Positions 34,474 through 45,378 of a stretch of DNA of 64,000 nt are shown here, piece by piece; position 1 is the first letter of the stretch, and every line of letters starts with the position of its first letter. Origin of the DNA: Candidatus Woesearchaeota archaeon (GTDB lineage Archaea > Nanobdellota > Nanobdellia > Woesearchaeales > UBA11576); contig JABGYH010000009.1 of the NCBI GenBank assembly GCA_018675335.1, positions 113,556 through 177,555 on the forward strand, given 5' to 3'. The translations under genes were made by a program, and so were the position numbers. Below the pieces are notes generated by a model, which was not told the DNA's origin, did not search any database, and worked only from the letters and a program-made list of their open reading frames with translations.

Positions 34474-36882
34474 ATGGCTGATAATAAAAAATCAAACAAA
34501 CCAGCGGATGATGAAAAAACAAGCGAATTCTTAGAAATTGGAATGGGTAAACGAGGAATTGTTGATCCAGAAACTTTTTTTAATGCAGCAGCAGATCATT
34601 TCAACTTACATGACAGACCAGATTATGAAGAACTAAGAACAAAATATTTAGAACATGAAGCAACCAGACCAAAAAATTCTGAATTAGAACAAATTATGAT
34701 TGAAGAGCAATTACCCCCTCCCTCTGAGGAAATAACAATTTTCCCTCAAGGGTATTTAGATCATTCTGACGTTCTTGATTTTGATTGGGACTTCGCAGGT
34801 TCTCCCGAAGATAAAAGATTACGAGAAGATCCAAACTTTCTTGGTGAATGGGTCAGAATTAAAGAAGAAAAAGCAGCTCAAAGAGATCTTGATTCCATCG
34901 TACTTGAAAAATCAAAAAGAGATACTAACCAATTAGATTCTAAATTAAATCAAGAATTAGCACTAAAATTAGGTGCAAAAACAAATTACGAATTAGATTA
35001 CGAATTAGAAAAAACAAGCAAAAATAATAATTCAAAAAGAAACATCATTAGAGTTGGAAAACAAATGTATTCCCGACCAGTATTAACCACCGGAGCAATT
35101 CATGCGGTGGCAATTTCAGGAATATTTGCTGCAAATTATTTTGGAATTTATTTAAATCCCCTAATTGATTTATCAGATTTAGGTTTTGATACTGCTACAA
35201 CTCAAACGCAATTAGGACTAATACCATTTCAAATTAGCATTCCTTCATTCCTCAGTCTTTATGTTTTAAATCAAACAAAAGGAATAATTAATTTAGCTCT
35301 TGTCACAAAAAGTTGGACAAATGCATTATTGTTTAGATATCAAGCAAAACAAACAGATTTAGAAAAATTAATAGAATTAGATCCCAAAAGAATTTCATAC
35401 AGATTAAGACTCGCAGAAGTGCATCACAAATATCAAGATAGTTATGGAGTTTTAGAACAAGTTTATTTTGCAACAAAAATAGCAACTGAAAAAAAATCAG
35501 AAGTTACTTCTTTTGATATGTTAGCAACTAAAATGTGGTTTGCTAGAAGAAAATTAAGACGCCATACTTTTTTAGATATTGCAACTAAATTATTACAACT
35601 TCAATTAAAAGAAGATTATTCGGGCGCAATAAAAGTTTGGCAAGAAATTATTGCAAAACGACCTACTGACTATAATTTAAGAATATTTTATGCTCAATCT
35701 CTTGAATTAATGAAAAAACAAAAACTTGCAGACACTCAATGGAAAATTGCAATTGATCAAATAGAAACTGAAAAATTAAATTCAAGCGATAGTGTTGGTG
35801 GACGAAATTTAGTGTTAAGAATTGGAGATAATGATTATGTGAGAAAAACTTTATTATTCAAAACTCATGCAGATCCGAAAAATCCAAATTCAAAAAAAGA
35901 AATTCAAGATCTTGAAGCACAACTTCTAGAAGAAAATAATAAAACAAAAATTTTTAGAGAATATTTGCCACCTCAAGTCGCTGATTGTTTAGATGTGCGC
36001 AGATTTAATGATAGATTAACACTTGTTTTAAAAATTGCAGGTAATGAAAGTTTATATGATTTATTAGCAAAAAGATCTCAAAAAAGTTTAGTTCGCGCGA
36101 TTAATGAAAATAGTTCAAAACCAGTTTTTGATCTTTCTAATAGAGAACATATTTATGGACATCTTGAAGAAAGCGTAAAGTTACTCGCTCAAATCCACAA
36201 TAAAGGATTTAATGCTGAGCAAGATGAAACTTTTTCTTTAGATGATATTGTTCAAAAAAACTTATATTATTTTACAGAGAGAATACATAATTTATTTTTA
36301 AACTCATTTGACAACGATCCAGATTTTAATATATCTTCCGAAACTAAAAATAAAATAACACACGCATATTTTGCAGTTAATAATTTTTTAGTTACTCTTC
36401 CAAGAGATTATTATAAAGATCACAACCCAAAAAATATTTTACTAGGATTTTTTGGAAATGTTATGGCAATTGATTTTGAAGGAAATAAAAAATTACCTTG
36501 TCAACTTGATTTAGTTAGTTTATTAGAATTTGGATCAAATTATGTGAGTGAAAAAGATAAAAGAACTCTTTTAGACATTTATGTGAAAACTAGATCAAAA
36601 GAAGGCCAAAATATGGATGAGTTTTTTTTAATGGGATATTATGCTTCCTCAATTCAAAGAAATTTAGAATTATTTGCGTATAGATCAAGAGATAAATTAA
36701 GAGCAAAATATTCACATGAAAAATTTGCACTTAGATTTGAACAAGAATATCATTTAATGCAAGCAAGGGATAGTTGTGAAAGTTTAATTCAAATGTATTC
36801 TCAACTAGGCCAATCAGATGAGGCAAAAAATGTATTACTCCTACGACAACAACTTAGCGAAATTGAAATAGTAAAAAATTAA
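34474..36882 (+). CDS. Membrane protein with TPR-like region and C-terminal APH/kinase-like domain
   Basis: An 802-residue protein. Residues 1-190 are acidic and helical. One or two hydrophobic segments lie near residues 205-270. TPR-like helices span about 300-440 (DYSGAIKVWQEIIAKRPTDYNLRIFYAQSL). The C-terminal part resembles an aminoglycoside phosphotransferase/choline kinase fold, with YYKDHNPKNILL (Brenner-like HN-x-x-N, residues near 646) and MAIDFEG (metal Asp). An unusual fusion of membrane anchor, TPR and small-molecule kinase-like domains. The substrate is unknown. Confidence 0.75.
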   Translation: MADNKKSNKPADDEKTSEFLEIGMGKRGIVDPETFFNAAADHFNLHDRPDYEELRTKYLEHEATRPKNSELEQIMIEEQLPPPSEEITIFPQGYLDHSDVLDFDWDFAGSPEDKRLREDPNFLGEWVRIKEEKAAQRDLDSIVLEKSKRDTNQLDSKLNQELALKLGAKTNYELDYELEKTSKNNNSKRNIIRVGKQMYSRPVLTTGAIHAVAISGIFAANYFGIYLNPLIDLSDLGFDTATTQTQLGLIPFQISIPSFLSLYVLNQTKGIINLALVTKSWTNALLFRYQAKQTDLEKLIELDPKRISYRLRLAEVHHKYQDSYGVLEQVYFATKIATEKKSEVTSFDMLATKMWFARRKLRRHTFLDIATKLLQLQLKEDYSGAIKVWQEIIAKRPTDYNLRIFYAQSLELMKKQKLADTQWKIAIDQIETEKLNSSDSVGGRNLVLRIGDNDYVRKTLLFKTHADPKNPNSKKEIQDLEAQLLEENNKTKIFREYLPPQVADCLDVRRFNDRLTLVLKIAGNESLYDLLAKRSQKSLVRAINENSSKPVFDLSNREHIYGHLEESVKLLAQIHNKGFNAEQDETFSLDDIVQKNLYYFTERIHNLFLNSFDNDPDFNISSETKNKITHAYFAVNNFLVTLPRDYYKDHNPKNILLGFFGNVMAIDFEGNKKLPCQLDLVSLLEFGSNYVSEKDKRTLLDIYVKTRSKEGQNMDEFFLMGYYASSIQRNLELFAYRSRDKLRAKYSHEKFALRFEQEYHLMQARDSCESLIQMYSQLGQSDEAKNVLLLRQQLSEIEIVKN

Positions 36883-36906
36883 AATAAAAGACAATAAAAA
36901 AACAAA

Positions 36907-36986
36907 AATAAATAATAATGCAGAACAATAAATAATATTGCACAACCACGAATAATAATGTATAACAATAAATAATAATCATAAAA
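36907..36986. repeat. Four imperfect 20-bp tandem units
   Basis: AATAAATAATAAT-type units repeat at an exact 20-bp period upstream of the thermosome gene. Function unknown. Confidence 0.65.
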
Positions 36987-37017
36987 GACTAAACCTTTTT
37001 CTTCTATTAGCGAAACC

Positions 37018-37123
37018 TTTAAATATGACCAAAAATAGCTTAAAACCAGCTTAAAAACGCTAAATCATACACTTAAAGAGTGTAAAATCACAATTCAAAC
37101 CATTTTTAGGGGGTAAAAATAAA
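37018..37123 (+). promoter_or_regulatory. Thermosome promoter and leader with inverted repeat
   Basis: TATA TTTAAATAT near 37018-37027. A 6-bp inverted repeat TACACT-N5-AGTGTA lies at 37068-37084 in the leader. AGCTTAAAA occurs twice 12 bases apart between them. The site could bind a stress regulator; no factor is identified. Confidence 0.45.
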
Positions 37124-38767
37124 ATGTCAGGAAAAGAAATACAACCAATTTTTATTCTTCCAGAGGGAACTCAAAGGAGTACAGGAAGAAACGCTCAAAG
37201 AACAAATATCATGGCAGCTAAATTAGTTGGCGAAACAGTTAGAACCACTCTAGGTCCAAAAGGAATGGATAAGATGATTGTTGATAGTCTTGGAGATGTA
37301 ATTATCACTAATGATGGAGTTACAATTCTAGAAGAAATGCAAATTGAACATCCCGCAGCAAAAATGCTTGTTGAAGTTGCAAAAACTCAAGAAGCAGAAG
37401 TTGGTGATGGAACGACCACAGTAGTTGTTCTTGCAGGCGAACTTTTAAAACGTGCAGAAGATTTACTCGAACAAGATATTCATCCAACAGTTATTGCTAA
37501 AGGATATAGAATGGCTGCAGAAAAAGCAAATCAAATTCTTGAGACAATTGCAGAACCAATTTCCAGATCTGATACTCAAACACTAAAACAAATTGCGATG
37601 ACTGCAATGGTTGGTAAAGGTGCTGAAAGTTCTAAAGAAAAACTTGCAGATTTAATTGTTCACGCAGTTGACAATATTACTGAAGAAAATAATAACGAAA
37701 TAGTTATTGATGCTAACAATATAAAACTTGAAAAGAAAGTAGGCGGAGCAGTTGATGATACAGAACTAATTCAAGGAATTGTTCTTGATAAAGAAAAAGT
37801 TCATCCTGAAATGCCTTGCAGTGTAGAAAATGCAAAAATTGCATTAGTTGATTCTTCTCTTGAAATAAAAAATACTGAAATCGACGCTAAAATTCAAATT
37901 ACAGATCCAAATCAATTACAAGCTTTTTTGGATATGGAAGAAAAAATGCTAAGAGACATGGTAGATAATGTTGCAAATAGTGGTGCAAATGTACTTTTAT
38001 GTCAAAAAGGAGTTGATGATTTAGCTCAACATTTTTTAGCAAAAAAAGGAATTTATACAGTAAGACGAGTTAAAAAAAGTGATATGGAAAAATTAAGTCG
38101 TGCAACTGGTGCTAAAATTGTCAGCAAACTATCTGAATTAAAAGAATCAGATCTTGGTAACGCAGGAATTGTTGAAGAGAAAAAAGTAGGCAATGAAGAA
38201 ATGACATTCATTAAAGAATGTAAAAAAGCAAAATCAGTTACTATTTTAATTAAAGGCGGAACTGAACATGTAATTGCAGAAGTTAAACGCGCAGTTGAAG
38301 ATGCGATAGGAGACGTTGCAGCAGCATTAAGAGTTGGAAAAATTGTTGCAGGCGCAGCATCATCAGAAGTTGAAGTTGCAAAAGAATTACGAAAATTTGC
38401 TGAAAGTCTTAGTGGTCGCGAACAATTAGCAGTAGGTGCATTTGCAACTGCTCTTGAGATTATTCCAAGAACTCTTGCAGAAAATGCAGGTCTTGATCCG
38501 ATTGATGTGTTAACTAATCTTAAATCAGCACATGATAGCGGCAAAAAATGGGCAGGCATTGATGTTTTCTCAGGAAAAGTAATTGATGCTAAAGCTGAAG
38601 GAATAATTGAACCTTTAAAAATTAAAAGTCAAGCAGTTAGTAGTGCTAGCGAAGTTGCAATAATGATTCTTAGAATTGATGATGTGATTGCAGGCAGCGC
38701 AAGTGGTCCTGGTCCAGGAGGTCCTCCAATGATGCCTCCAGGAATGGGTGGAATGCCTGACATGTAA
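37124..38767 (+). CDS. thsA: Thermosome (group II chaperonin) subunit
   Basis: A 547-residue ATP-dependent chaperonin subunit forming double rings. Typical sequence: [37 protein letters not shown] and a Gly/Met-rich terminal [10 protein letters not shown]-like GGGGGT lies about 12 bases before the ATG. Only one subunit gene is present in the window. Confidence 0.97.
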   Translation: MSGKEIQPIFILPEGTQRSTGRNAQRTNIMAAKLVGETVRTTLGPKGMDKMIVDSLGDVIITNDGVTILEEMQIEHPAAKMLVEVAKTQEAEVGDGTTTVVVLAGELLKRAEDLLEQDIHPTVIAKGYRMAAEKANQILETIAEPISRSDTQTLKQIAMTAMVGKGAESSKEKLADLIVHAVDNITEENNNEIVIDANNIKLEKKVGGAVDDTELIQGIVLDKEKVHPEMPCSVENAKIALVDSSLEIKNTEIDAKIQITDPNQLQAFLDMEEKMLRDMVDNVANSGANVLLCQKGVDDLAQHFLAKKGIYTVRRVKKSDMEKLSRATGAKIVSKLSELKESDLGNAGIVEEKKVGNEEMTFIKECKKAKSVTILIKGGTEHVIAEVKRAVEDAIGDVAAALRVGKIVAGAASSEVEVAKELRKFAESLSGREQLAVGAFATALEIIPRTLAENAGLDPIDVLTNLKSAHDSGKKWAGIDVFSGKVIDAKAEGIIEPLKIKSQAVSSASEVAIMILRIDDVIAGSASGPGPGGPPMMPPGMGGMPDM

Positions 38768-38940
38768 GTTAAAATAAATTTTATCAAAAACTAACTTTTA
38801 ATGTAACTATTTAAAAAATTTTTATTATCTATTTTCTTATTTCTTTTTTTTATTAATTTAATAAATTAGAATAAAAATAACCAACAAAAGTAAAAAAAAT
38901 TAAAAATAATAATTAAAAAAATTTAAAAAATAAATTCAGT

Positions 38941-40581
38941 TTAATGTTGTCGTCCAAGCATACTCCAAACAAGGTTATCATCCCCAACTTGTGCAAGTTC
39001 AGGATGTTTTGAAAGAACATATGCTCGAGCTTGAGTAATTCCTTCTGAATCAATAACATTTCCACCAAAAACAAAATGATAGTTTAATGCTCTTTGAGGA
39101 TTTGCTTCAATTAACGCAGTTCTAAATTCAGCTAATCTTTCATGCCCAAATTTTAACGCAACTCGATAACATTTTTCAACACTTGCAAGATCAGCACCAA
39201 AAGATTCAACATATAAATCAATTGCTAATGGATCTTTCTCACTCAACATCAAATCCGATTCAACCCCTTTTGAATCAAAAACTTTTAAACGTACTTGAGT
39301 TAAAAACTCTAAATCAACTGAACCATCACCCGACAAATGTAATCGATACGCTCGTTCAGGATCACTTTCTTCAAACAAATAACTTAATTGTCGATCATGA
39401 TCGGTAACACCTAATCTTCCAAACATATCTGCAGCTTTTTTTGGATCTTCTTCTATTAATTGTTTTGCACCTGCTAAAACAACTTGAGGATAATTTTTAC
39501 CATATCCATGTTCTTTAAATAATTCATCAGAAGAATTAGAACCAACCAATTCTTTTGCAAATTGCAAATATTCAGGTCCAACATATTCCGATTGAGAAAA
39601 TGCAACTAATAAATTATATGATTTTGAAAGTCGATCTTCTTGTTTCATCAAATGCAACGCATATAATTTAAATCCTTCTTTATCAACTAGTCTAGTAACT
39701 GTTTGACCTGATTTTTTTTCTCTAAATTCAGAACTTGGATCATCACCACTTTCAGCATATGCTTTTCTTGCTCGAGCTAACAAGTCTAATTTTGATTCAT
39801 CATCAGTTAATCTTGTTTGATGAACTGTTGCTCTTGCTCTTGCTTTTTGATATACCATTGAAGGCGCAATATAAACTGCTAATTCTATTGCTCGCACATT
39901 TAATATTTCTTTTTCTGCAACTGAATCCATTTCATAATTTGTATCCAAAGAAATCGCCTCAAACACAAATCTTAATTCGCGAGACGTAATAAATTCTAAA
40001 ACATGTTCTCGATTCAACAATTTCTTTGCAAGACCCAACAATTCATGCACTCTACCTGCAGATTTATAACAATTCAATGTAAACATAGGATTTTTACTAA
40101 ATTGTTTATCCCCTAATGCTTTAATTGCATCTTTATCACCTAATTCACGATAAAAACCAAATGAACTTTCTGGATCAACTTCTTCTGCAGCTCGTGCAAA
40201 TAATCTTTGATCAATTGATTTTTGAACTTTATTTTGTTCACAATTTATTTTTCTCACCAATGATTCTCGATCATCTTTAACTTGAACTAGTCTCCCAATT
40301 AATCCACTCCTCAAAGAATTATCCTCATCAAGTATTAAAAATTTTAAACCACTATTCATTGCTTCGTATGCTGCCATCAATACATGAGATTGCCCTTGTT
40401 CAACCATGGCAGACATATACCCTCCAAGCAATTCTCTTGATTGATCATGAGATAAACCTTTTTCTTGAATGGTATTTTCAAGTCCACTTGGATAAAATCC
40501 AAAACTAACCATTTGTTCTCCTAAAACTCTAAATGGATCTTTACTTTCTAACCTATCTTCTACACCTGGATCATCAGCCAT
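38941..40581 (-). CDS. Helical-repeat protein of unknown function
   Basis: A 546-residue soluble protein with alpha-solenoid character: repeated helix pairs such as AKDLYRHLSGDGS-like and RARKAYAESGDDPSSEF, and segments like ALNYHF, AYRLHL that recall TPR or SEL1 edges. No catalytic motif is visible. Neighbours are the thermosome and a coiled-coil gene. A long C/A-rich intergenic region follows its start. Confidence 0.75.
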   Translation of the reverse strand: MADDPGVEDRLESKDPFRVLGEQMVSFGFYPSGLENTIQEKGLSHDQSRELLGGYMSAMVEQGQSHVLMAAYEAMNSGLKFLILDEDNSLRSGLIGRLVQVKDDRESLVRKINCEQNKVQKSIDQRLFARAAEEVDPESSFGFYRELGDKDAIKALGDKQFSKNPMFTLNCYKSAGRVHELLGLAKKLLNREHVLEFITSRELRFVFEAISLDTNYEMDSVAEKEILNVRAIELAVYIAPSMVYQKARARATVHQTRLTDDESKLDLLARARKAYAESGDDPSSEFREKKSGQTVTRLVDKEGFKLYALHLMKQEDRLSKSYNLLVAFSQSEYVGPEYLQFAKELVGSNSSDELFKEHGYGKNYPQVVLAGAKQLIEEDPKKAADMFGRLGVTDHDRQLSYLFEESDPERAYRLHLSGDGSVDLEFLTQVRLKVFDSKGVESDLMLSEKDPLAIDLYVESFGADLASVEKCYRVALKFGHERLAEFRTALIEANPQRALNYHFVFGGNVIDSEGITQARAYVLSKHPELAQVGDDNLVWSMLGRQH

Positions 40582-41027
40582 TTTTTTACCCTCTAAAAAA
40601 ATATATTATTCTATTTTTAATAAATATAAATTCATTTTATGATAAATATAAATTAGCACACTCATTTAAAATAATTTGTTCTATTCATAATATAACTTTT
40701 AAAAACAAAACATAAACCAACACCAAAACATAACCTCAAAACATAAACCCAAAAATAAACTAAACCATAAAATCCCAAACATAAAACCAAATAACCCCCC
40801 TACCAACAACAATTTTGACCACATAAACAACAATCACAAACACACATCACCTAACCCATTCTCTCCGTCCACAAACCACTTAAAAAGCAAAGCTTTATAA
40901 ATATAAAAATATAAGTATTTAAAAATATAGATTAAATTATATTTAATAAAGATATAATAAGAATCAATAAAAAACAAATAAATTTTTCATTTAATTTAAT
41001 ATTCGTTTAAAAAAAGAGGTGTTTATC
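40582..41027. other. Gene-free C/A-rich low-complexity region and promoter
   Basis: About 445 bases without a gene. 40690-40860 is C/A-rich with many AAAACATAAACC-like words, resembling neither a repeat array nor an RNA. A TATA-like CTTTATAAATATAAAA near 40893-40910 probably drives the coiled-coil gene at 41028. Confidence 0.45.
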
Positions 41028-41771
41028 ATGGCAGAAGATGAAGAGTATGCTATTGTTTCTCAAAAAGAATTTTCTGGATTAAAAAAAGAATTGGAAAAAT
41101 TTAAGAAAAATCCATTTTCTAGTGCTAAAGAAGGCGAGTCATTGCAAGATTCTATTTCAGGTTTAAATTCTAGTTTAACTACCATGATGGAAGTTTTTAA
41201 AACTGCTGCAGATGAAATGAAAATAGAAGAACATGACACTGAACTCGTAACAAAACAAATGGGACCTATTAAAGAACAGCTTGATATGTTAATTGAACAA
41301 AATCAAAAAATTGCTAAGGGTATTGTTGCAATTGCAGATATGGTTCGTGAAAAATTTGAAGAAATGGATAAAACATTATCAGAATTCAAAAACTCACATC
41401 CAAATGATTCTGCAAAACCAAAAGCTCCAATTCCTCCACCTCAACCAAGTCTTCCCCCTTTATCAGGCGGACCAGCACCCGATTTTGGAAACCCTACACA
41501 AAATAATAATCAATTCCCACCTCAAGGAATGCCCCCCGGACCTGCACCAGATTTTGGAGCGCCTATGCCTGACAACAATCAATTTGGACCTCCAGGCAAT
41601 TTTGCACCTCAAGGAGCACCAGACCTTCCACCTTTAGATGGACCTGGAATGCCACCCGAAATGCAACCTCCTCAAAACATGGCACCACAGGGTATGCCCC
41701 CAGGACCAATGAATGCACCACCTCAAGGAGCACCTGAAAAGAAATCACTATTCGGCGGACTCATGAAATAA
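41028..41771 (+). CDS. Coiled-coil protein with Pro/Gly/Gln-rich tail
   Basis: A 247-residue protein: an N-terminal helical part with coiled-coil potential (residues about 10-120) and a low-complexity tail with repeated PPQGMPPGPAPDFG-type units. The last residues KKSLFGGLMK are basic and hydrophobic. It may bind nucleic acid or form condensates; no function is known. SD GAGGTG precedes ATG 41028. Confidence 0.75.
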   Translation: MAEDEEYAIVSQKEFSGLKKELEKFKKNPFSSAKEGESLQDSISGLNSSLTTMMEVFKTAADEMKIEEHDTELVTKQMGPIKEQLDMLIEQNQKIAKGIVAIADMVREKFEEMDKTLSEFKNSHPNDSAKPKAPIPPPQPSLPPLSGGPAPDFGNPTQNNNQFPPQGMPPGPAPDFGAPMPDNNQFGPPGNFAPQGAPDLPPLDGPGMPPEMQPPQNMAPQGMPPGPMNAPPQGAPEKKSLFGGLMK

Positions 41772-41820
41772 TTTTTTATTTCTTAAATTTTTATAATTAA
41801 AATTTTAAAACTTAATTAAA

Positions 41821-42768
41821 ATGGATCAAGTAGAACCTAAAAAAAAAATTAATCCTAAAAGAATTAAACACTACATTAATGCATTAGCACTAGCTTGCAA
41901 AAAAACTGCTGAAAAACGTCAATTAAAAAGTCAAATTTCAAAAAAACTCTTAGAACTTAAAGAAGTTGCAATGCATAAAGATAGTTCTAAATCAGATCTT
42001 TATGGACATATAAAAGAACTTGAAACTCAATTATCTAAAGTTTTAAAGGATGAAAAAGAATTAATTACCGAACAACGTGAAGAACATAACATGATTAATT
42101 TATTAAAAGAAAAAATTGAAGAATTAAATAATCGTGTTGAACAAATTAACTCACCCTCAAAAACACGAAAAAACAATTTAGATTTAGAAAAAAATACAAT
42201 CGACATTAACAAAATAGAAAATAAAATTCTTGAAAAAATTGAAGTAAGAGAAAGTAAATTTCAAAAAAAAGTTGATGAAATTGATGATATTCGTGCAGAA
42301 TTAACCAATCTTGAAAAAACGCATTCTCGTCTTGCAAGTTCAGGTTCACACCCAGAAGAACACATCAATAAATTAAAAGAAATTATTAATTCTCATAAAG
42401 CAGCAATTAATGAAATAGAAAAATCAAAAATCAAAGCAATACCTAAACTAGAATTAAAAATTCCTCACGACGTTAATAAAAAAGTTAAAAAAATAACAAA
42501 AAAAAAGCTTGCAACAAAAAGCTCTAATAAAAAACAGACAATAAAACAAAAACCAACTGTACTTAAATCAAAATCATCAATTAAATCAAACATAATCACC
42601 AAACCAAACTCAACAACAAAACCTAAATTACCCCAAATCTCAAATCCAACAACTAAAATCAAATCATCCAAAAAAACAACCTCAACAATTAAAGTTAATT
42701 CAAAAAAAATAGAAATTAATACCACAACCAAAACAAATTCAACTAAAAAGAGTACTGCCAAAAAATAG
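41821..42768 (+). CDS. Coiled-coil protein with Lys/Thr/Ser-rich tail
   Basis: A 315-residue protein with long charged helices over residues 20-200 (LEKIEVRESKFQKKVDEIDDIRAEL). A highly basic Lys/Ser/Thr tail with KTxST repeats (about residues 215-315) resembles histone-H1-like or nucleoid tails. It lies 50 bases after the preceding coiled-coil gene, so the two may be an operon. Function unknown. Confidence 0.7.
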   Translation: MDQVEPKKKINPKRIKHYINALALACKKTAEKRQLKSQISKKLLELKEVAMHKDSSKSDLYGHIKELETQLSKVLKDEKELITEQREEHNMINLLKEKIEELNNRVEQINSPSKTRKNNLDLEKNTIDINKIENKILEKIEVRESKFQKKVDEIDDIRAELTNLEKTHSRLASSGSHPEEHINKLKEIINSHKAAINEIEKSKIKAIPKLELKIPHDVNKKVKKITKKKLATKSSNKKQTIKQKPTVLKSKSSIKSNIITKPNSTTKPKLPQISNPTTKIKSSKKTTSTIKVNSKKIEINTTTKTNSTKKSTAKK

Positions 42769-42903
42769 AAGTATATCGCAGCTCAACCAAATCTATATAA
42801 ATATAGAATTCTTTCAAAATAATTAATCAATCAAATTATCTTACTAAAAATTAAAATATAGATTAAAATTAATAAATTTAAAATCTAACAGGAGGAGATT
42901 ATA

Positions 42904-44166
42904 ATGAGCAAAATTAACCCATTTCAAGACACAATAAATAGAATTAATGATATTCTTACACAAATAGAATCAATTGATGAGCTTAAAATTTCAACTCAAG
43001 AAGCAAGCATATTATTCCAACCTAAACGAGTTTTATCAGTTAATTTTCCAGTTAAAACTAGCCTTGGTTTAAAAATTATCAATGGCTACAGAGTTCAATA
43101 TAATGACGCATTAGGACCGACCAAAGGAGGAATACGTTTCCACCAAGATGTTGATATTAATGAAGTAAAAGCGCTCGCTTTATGGATGGCTTTAAAAAAT
43201 TCAGTTATGCAACTACCTTTTGGAGGAGGAAAAGGAGGAGTTACTTTTGATCCTCACGAATATACAACAGACGATATTGAAAAAATTTCTAGAGAATTTG
43301 TAAAACAACTTCATTTATTTATAGGTCCAAAAATTGATATTCCCGCACCTGATGTAAATACAACACCACAAATTATGGGTTGGATTAATGACGAATACAA
43401 TAAAATTAAAGGAAAACATCTTCCAGGAGTAATTACGGGAAAACCAATTATTGCAGGAGGAAGTTTAGGACGGGGTTATGCAACCGCACTTGGTGGTGCA
43501 TTTGTTTTACGTGAAGCACTAAAAAAGAAAGGGTTAAGTGATGTTACCGTTGCAATTCAAGGTTTTGGTAATGCAGGAAGTCACATGGCAAGAATCTTAA
43601 GTGAATGGGGCCATAAAATTGTGGCAGTTAGTGATCGTCATGGCGCAATTTATCAAGAAAATGGACTTAACATATCAGAAGTAACAGAACACAAACACAA
43701 AACTAAAAGTGTAAAAGATTTTCCAAACACAAAACAAATGTCTAACGAAGATCTTTTAGAATTAGAAGTTGATGTTTTAGTTCCCGCAGCACTAGAAAAT
43801 GTAATTACTGAAAATAATGCATCAAAAATTAAAGCTAAATTAATTATTGAACTGGCTAACGGACCAATAACACATAATGCAGAAAAAATTCTTGATAAAA
43901 ATAATATTGAAGTTTTCCCAGACATTTTAGCAAATGCCGGAGGCGTTACTGTTAGTTATTTTGAATGGGTTCAGAATAATCAAGGATATTATTGGGATGA
44001 AGAAGAAGTTAATCAAAAACTTGAGAAAAAAATGATTGAAGCATTTAATAGAATTTATGATCTAGTGAATACACATAAAAATAATAAATTTAGCTATAGA
44101 ACTGCAGCATATATTCTTGCAATCAAGCGAATCATCGACGGTGAAAAAGCTCGAGGCAGAATATGA
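42904..44166 (+). CDS. gdhA: Glutamate dehydrogenase, NAD(P)-dependent
   Basis: A 420-residue enzyme interconverting glutamate and 2-oxoglutarate plus ammonia. The catalytic region has PFGGGKGGVTFDP and DIPAPDVNTTPQIMGW; the Rossmann domain has VAIQGFGNAGSHMA; the C-terminal helix ends with SYRTAAYILAIKRI. A strong SD AGGAGGAG precedes the start. It links to the glutamine synthetase gene at 58 kb. Confidence 0.97.
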   Translation: MSKINPFQDTINRINDILTQIESIDELKISTQEASILFQPKRVLSVNFPVKTSLGLKIINGYRVQYNDALGPTKGGIRFHQDVDINEVKALALWMALKNSVMQLPFGGGKGGVTFDPHEYTTDDIEKISREFVKQLHLFIGPKIDIPAPDVNTTPQIMGWINDEYNKIKGKHLPGVITGKPIIAGGSLGRGYATALGGAFVLREALKKKGLSDVTVAIQGFGNAGSHMARILSEWGHKIVAVSDRHGAIYQENGLNISEVTEHKHKTKSVKDFPNTKQMSNEDLLELEVDVLVPAALENVITENNASKIKAKLIIELANGPITHNAEKILDKNNIEVFPDILANAGGVTVSYFEWVQNNQGYYWDEEEVNQKLEKKMIEAFNRIYDLVNTHKNNKFSYRTAAYILAIKRIIDGEKARGRI

Positions 44167-44249
44167 ATAAATAAATTATCTAGCTTAAATCAAAAACATA
44201 AAAACTAAAATTTTAAAAAAAATTATTTTAAATTTTTTATTACTTTTTC

Positions 44250-45173
44250 TTACATTTTAATTCCAAGTATTGGCCCATTTAAATCAAACGTACTTTCAAC
44301 TACAAAATTAAGATACATTATAACTTTTAAATCGTTTTTTCCAAATTTAGATTCTCCCAATATTTGTTCAAATCGTTTTTGCAATAAATATCTTTGTTTA
44401 CCAAATAATACAAATGAATCTAGGTCAAAATTAAAATATAATTCATAAAACATTTTAAAAAATTTATTTGTTTGCTTAAACAATCCAATAACTTGAGAAG
44501 ATAACAACTCCCCTTTAATTTTATGTTCAGAAAGATAACTGGAAATATCCCTATACATATCAGATATTTTTTCTAATTGTTCCACAATAAAATATCCAGG
44601 TCCAGTTCTTTTATAATTTTTATTTCCAACAGTATTTAGAATTCTTCGACAAAAATCTGCTATTTTATTTACATCCTTATCAATTAAAACAATTGAAGTA
44701 AGCCAGTCATAATCTTTATTCACCACCGCTTCAATTATGTGTTCACTTGTTTGAATAATAATCCTCATCATCCGTCGCATCATAACTTCATAATCTGTTG
44801 ATTCTAAATTACTCACTTTTTTAAAAACTAAATAATTTTTCCCCTGATCTACTACTTCAAATCCAATAAATTCTTCTCGAATTACTTCTTTAACTTGTTT
44901 GAGTTCTAAAAGTGTAGAAAATCTAACTTCTACTTCACAATATCCACTTTTATACAATGCACCAAGAATTCGTTTTATCATAGGGTTTTTCCCACTAACG
45001 TCAACTTCAATACGACCATAATCAGGCGCTTTATCTAAATTAATAATAAGTGAGGATTTGTGTTCTATTAAGTTTAATTCATCACCCTTCTTAACTCCAT
45101 ATTGTCTCACCCACTTGCAGGGTAAGCTCAGAACATGTGTTTTACCAGCAAGTTGTATTACTTTTCGTTTCAT
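44250..45173 (-). CDS. AbrB-type DNA-binding and PhoU-domain regulator
   Basis: The 307-residue protein begins with an AbrB/SpoVT swapped-hairpin domain (VIQLAGKTHVLSLPCKWVRQYGVKKGDEL). Residues about 130-300 are PhoU-like helices (MMRIIIQTSEHIIEAV; ILVDKDVNKIADF-type). This combination is common in archaea and is thought to control phosphate-related genes. TTTAAATATTTGG lies upstream on its strand. Confidence 0.88.
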   Translation of the reverse strand: MKRKVIQLAGKTHVLSLPCKWVRQYGVKKGDELNLIEHKSSLIINLDKAPDYGRIEVDVSGKNPMIKRILGALYKSGYCEVEVRFSTLLELKQVKEVIREEFIGFEVVDQGKNYLVFKKVSNLESTDYEVMMRRMMRIIIQTSEHIIEAVVNKDYDWLTSIVLIDKDVNKIADFCRRILNTVGNKNYKRTGPGYFIVEQLEKISDMYRDISSYLSEHKIKGELLSSQVIGLFKQTNKFFKMFYELYFNFDLDSFVLFGKQRYLLQKRFEQILGESKFGKNDLKVIMYLNFVVESTFDLNGPILGIKM

Positions 45174-45378
45174 ATTAATACAAGGCTAAACAGGCCAAAT
45201 ATTTAAACGTTTCTAAATTATATAAAAAAGAATCAAATATATAATTATAAGTTACTATATAAGTTTTAAGAATTAATTATATAAGCTTTAGAATCTTATA
45301 CCTCCTTAAAATAAACTTAAAACAAACTAAAAAAATAAAAAAAATAATTTAAAAAAAAGCAAAAAAAGAGGGATAAAA

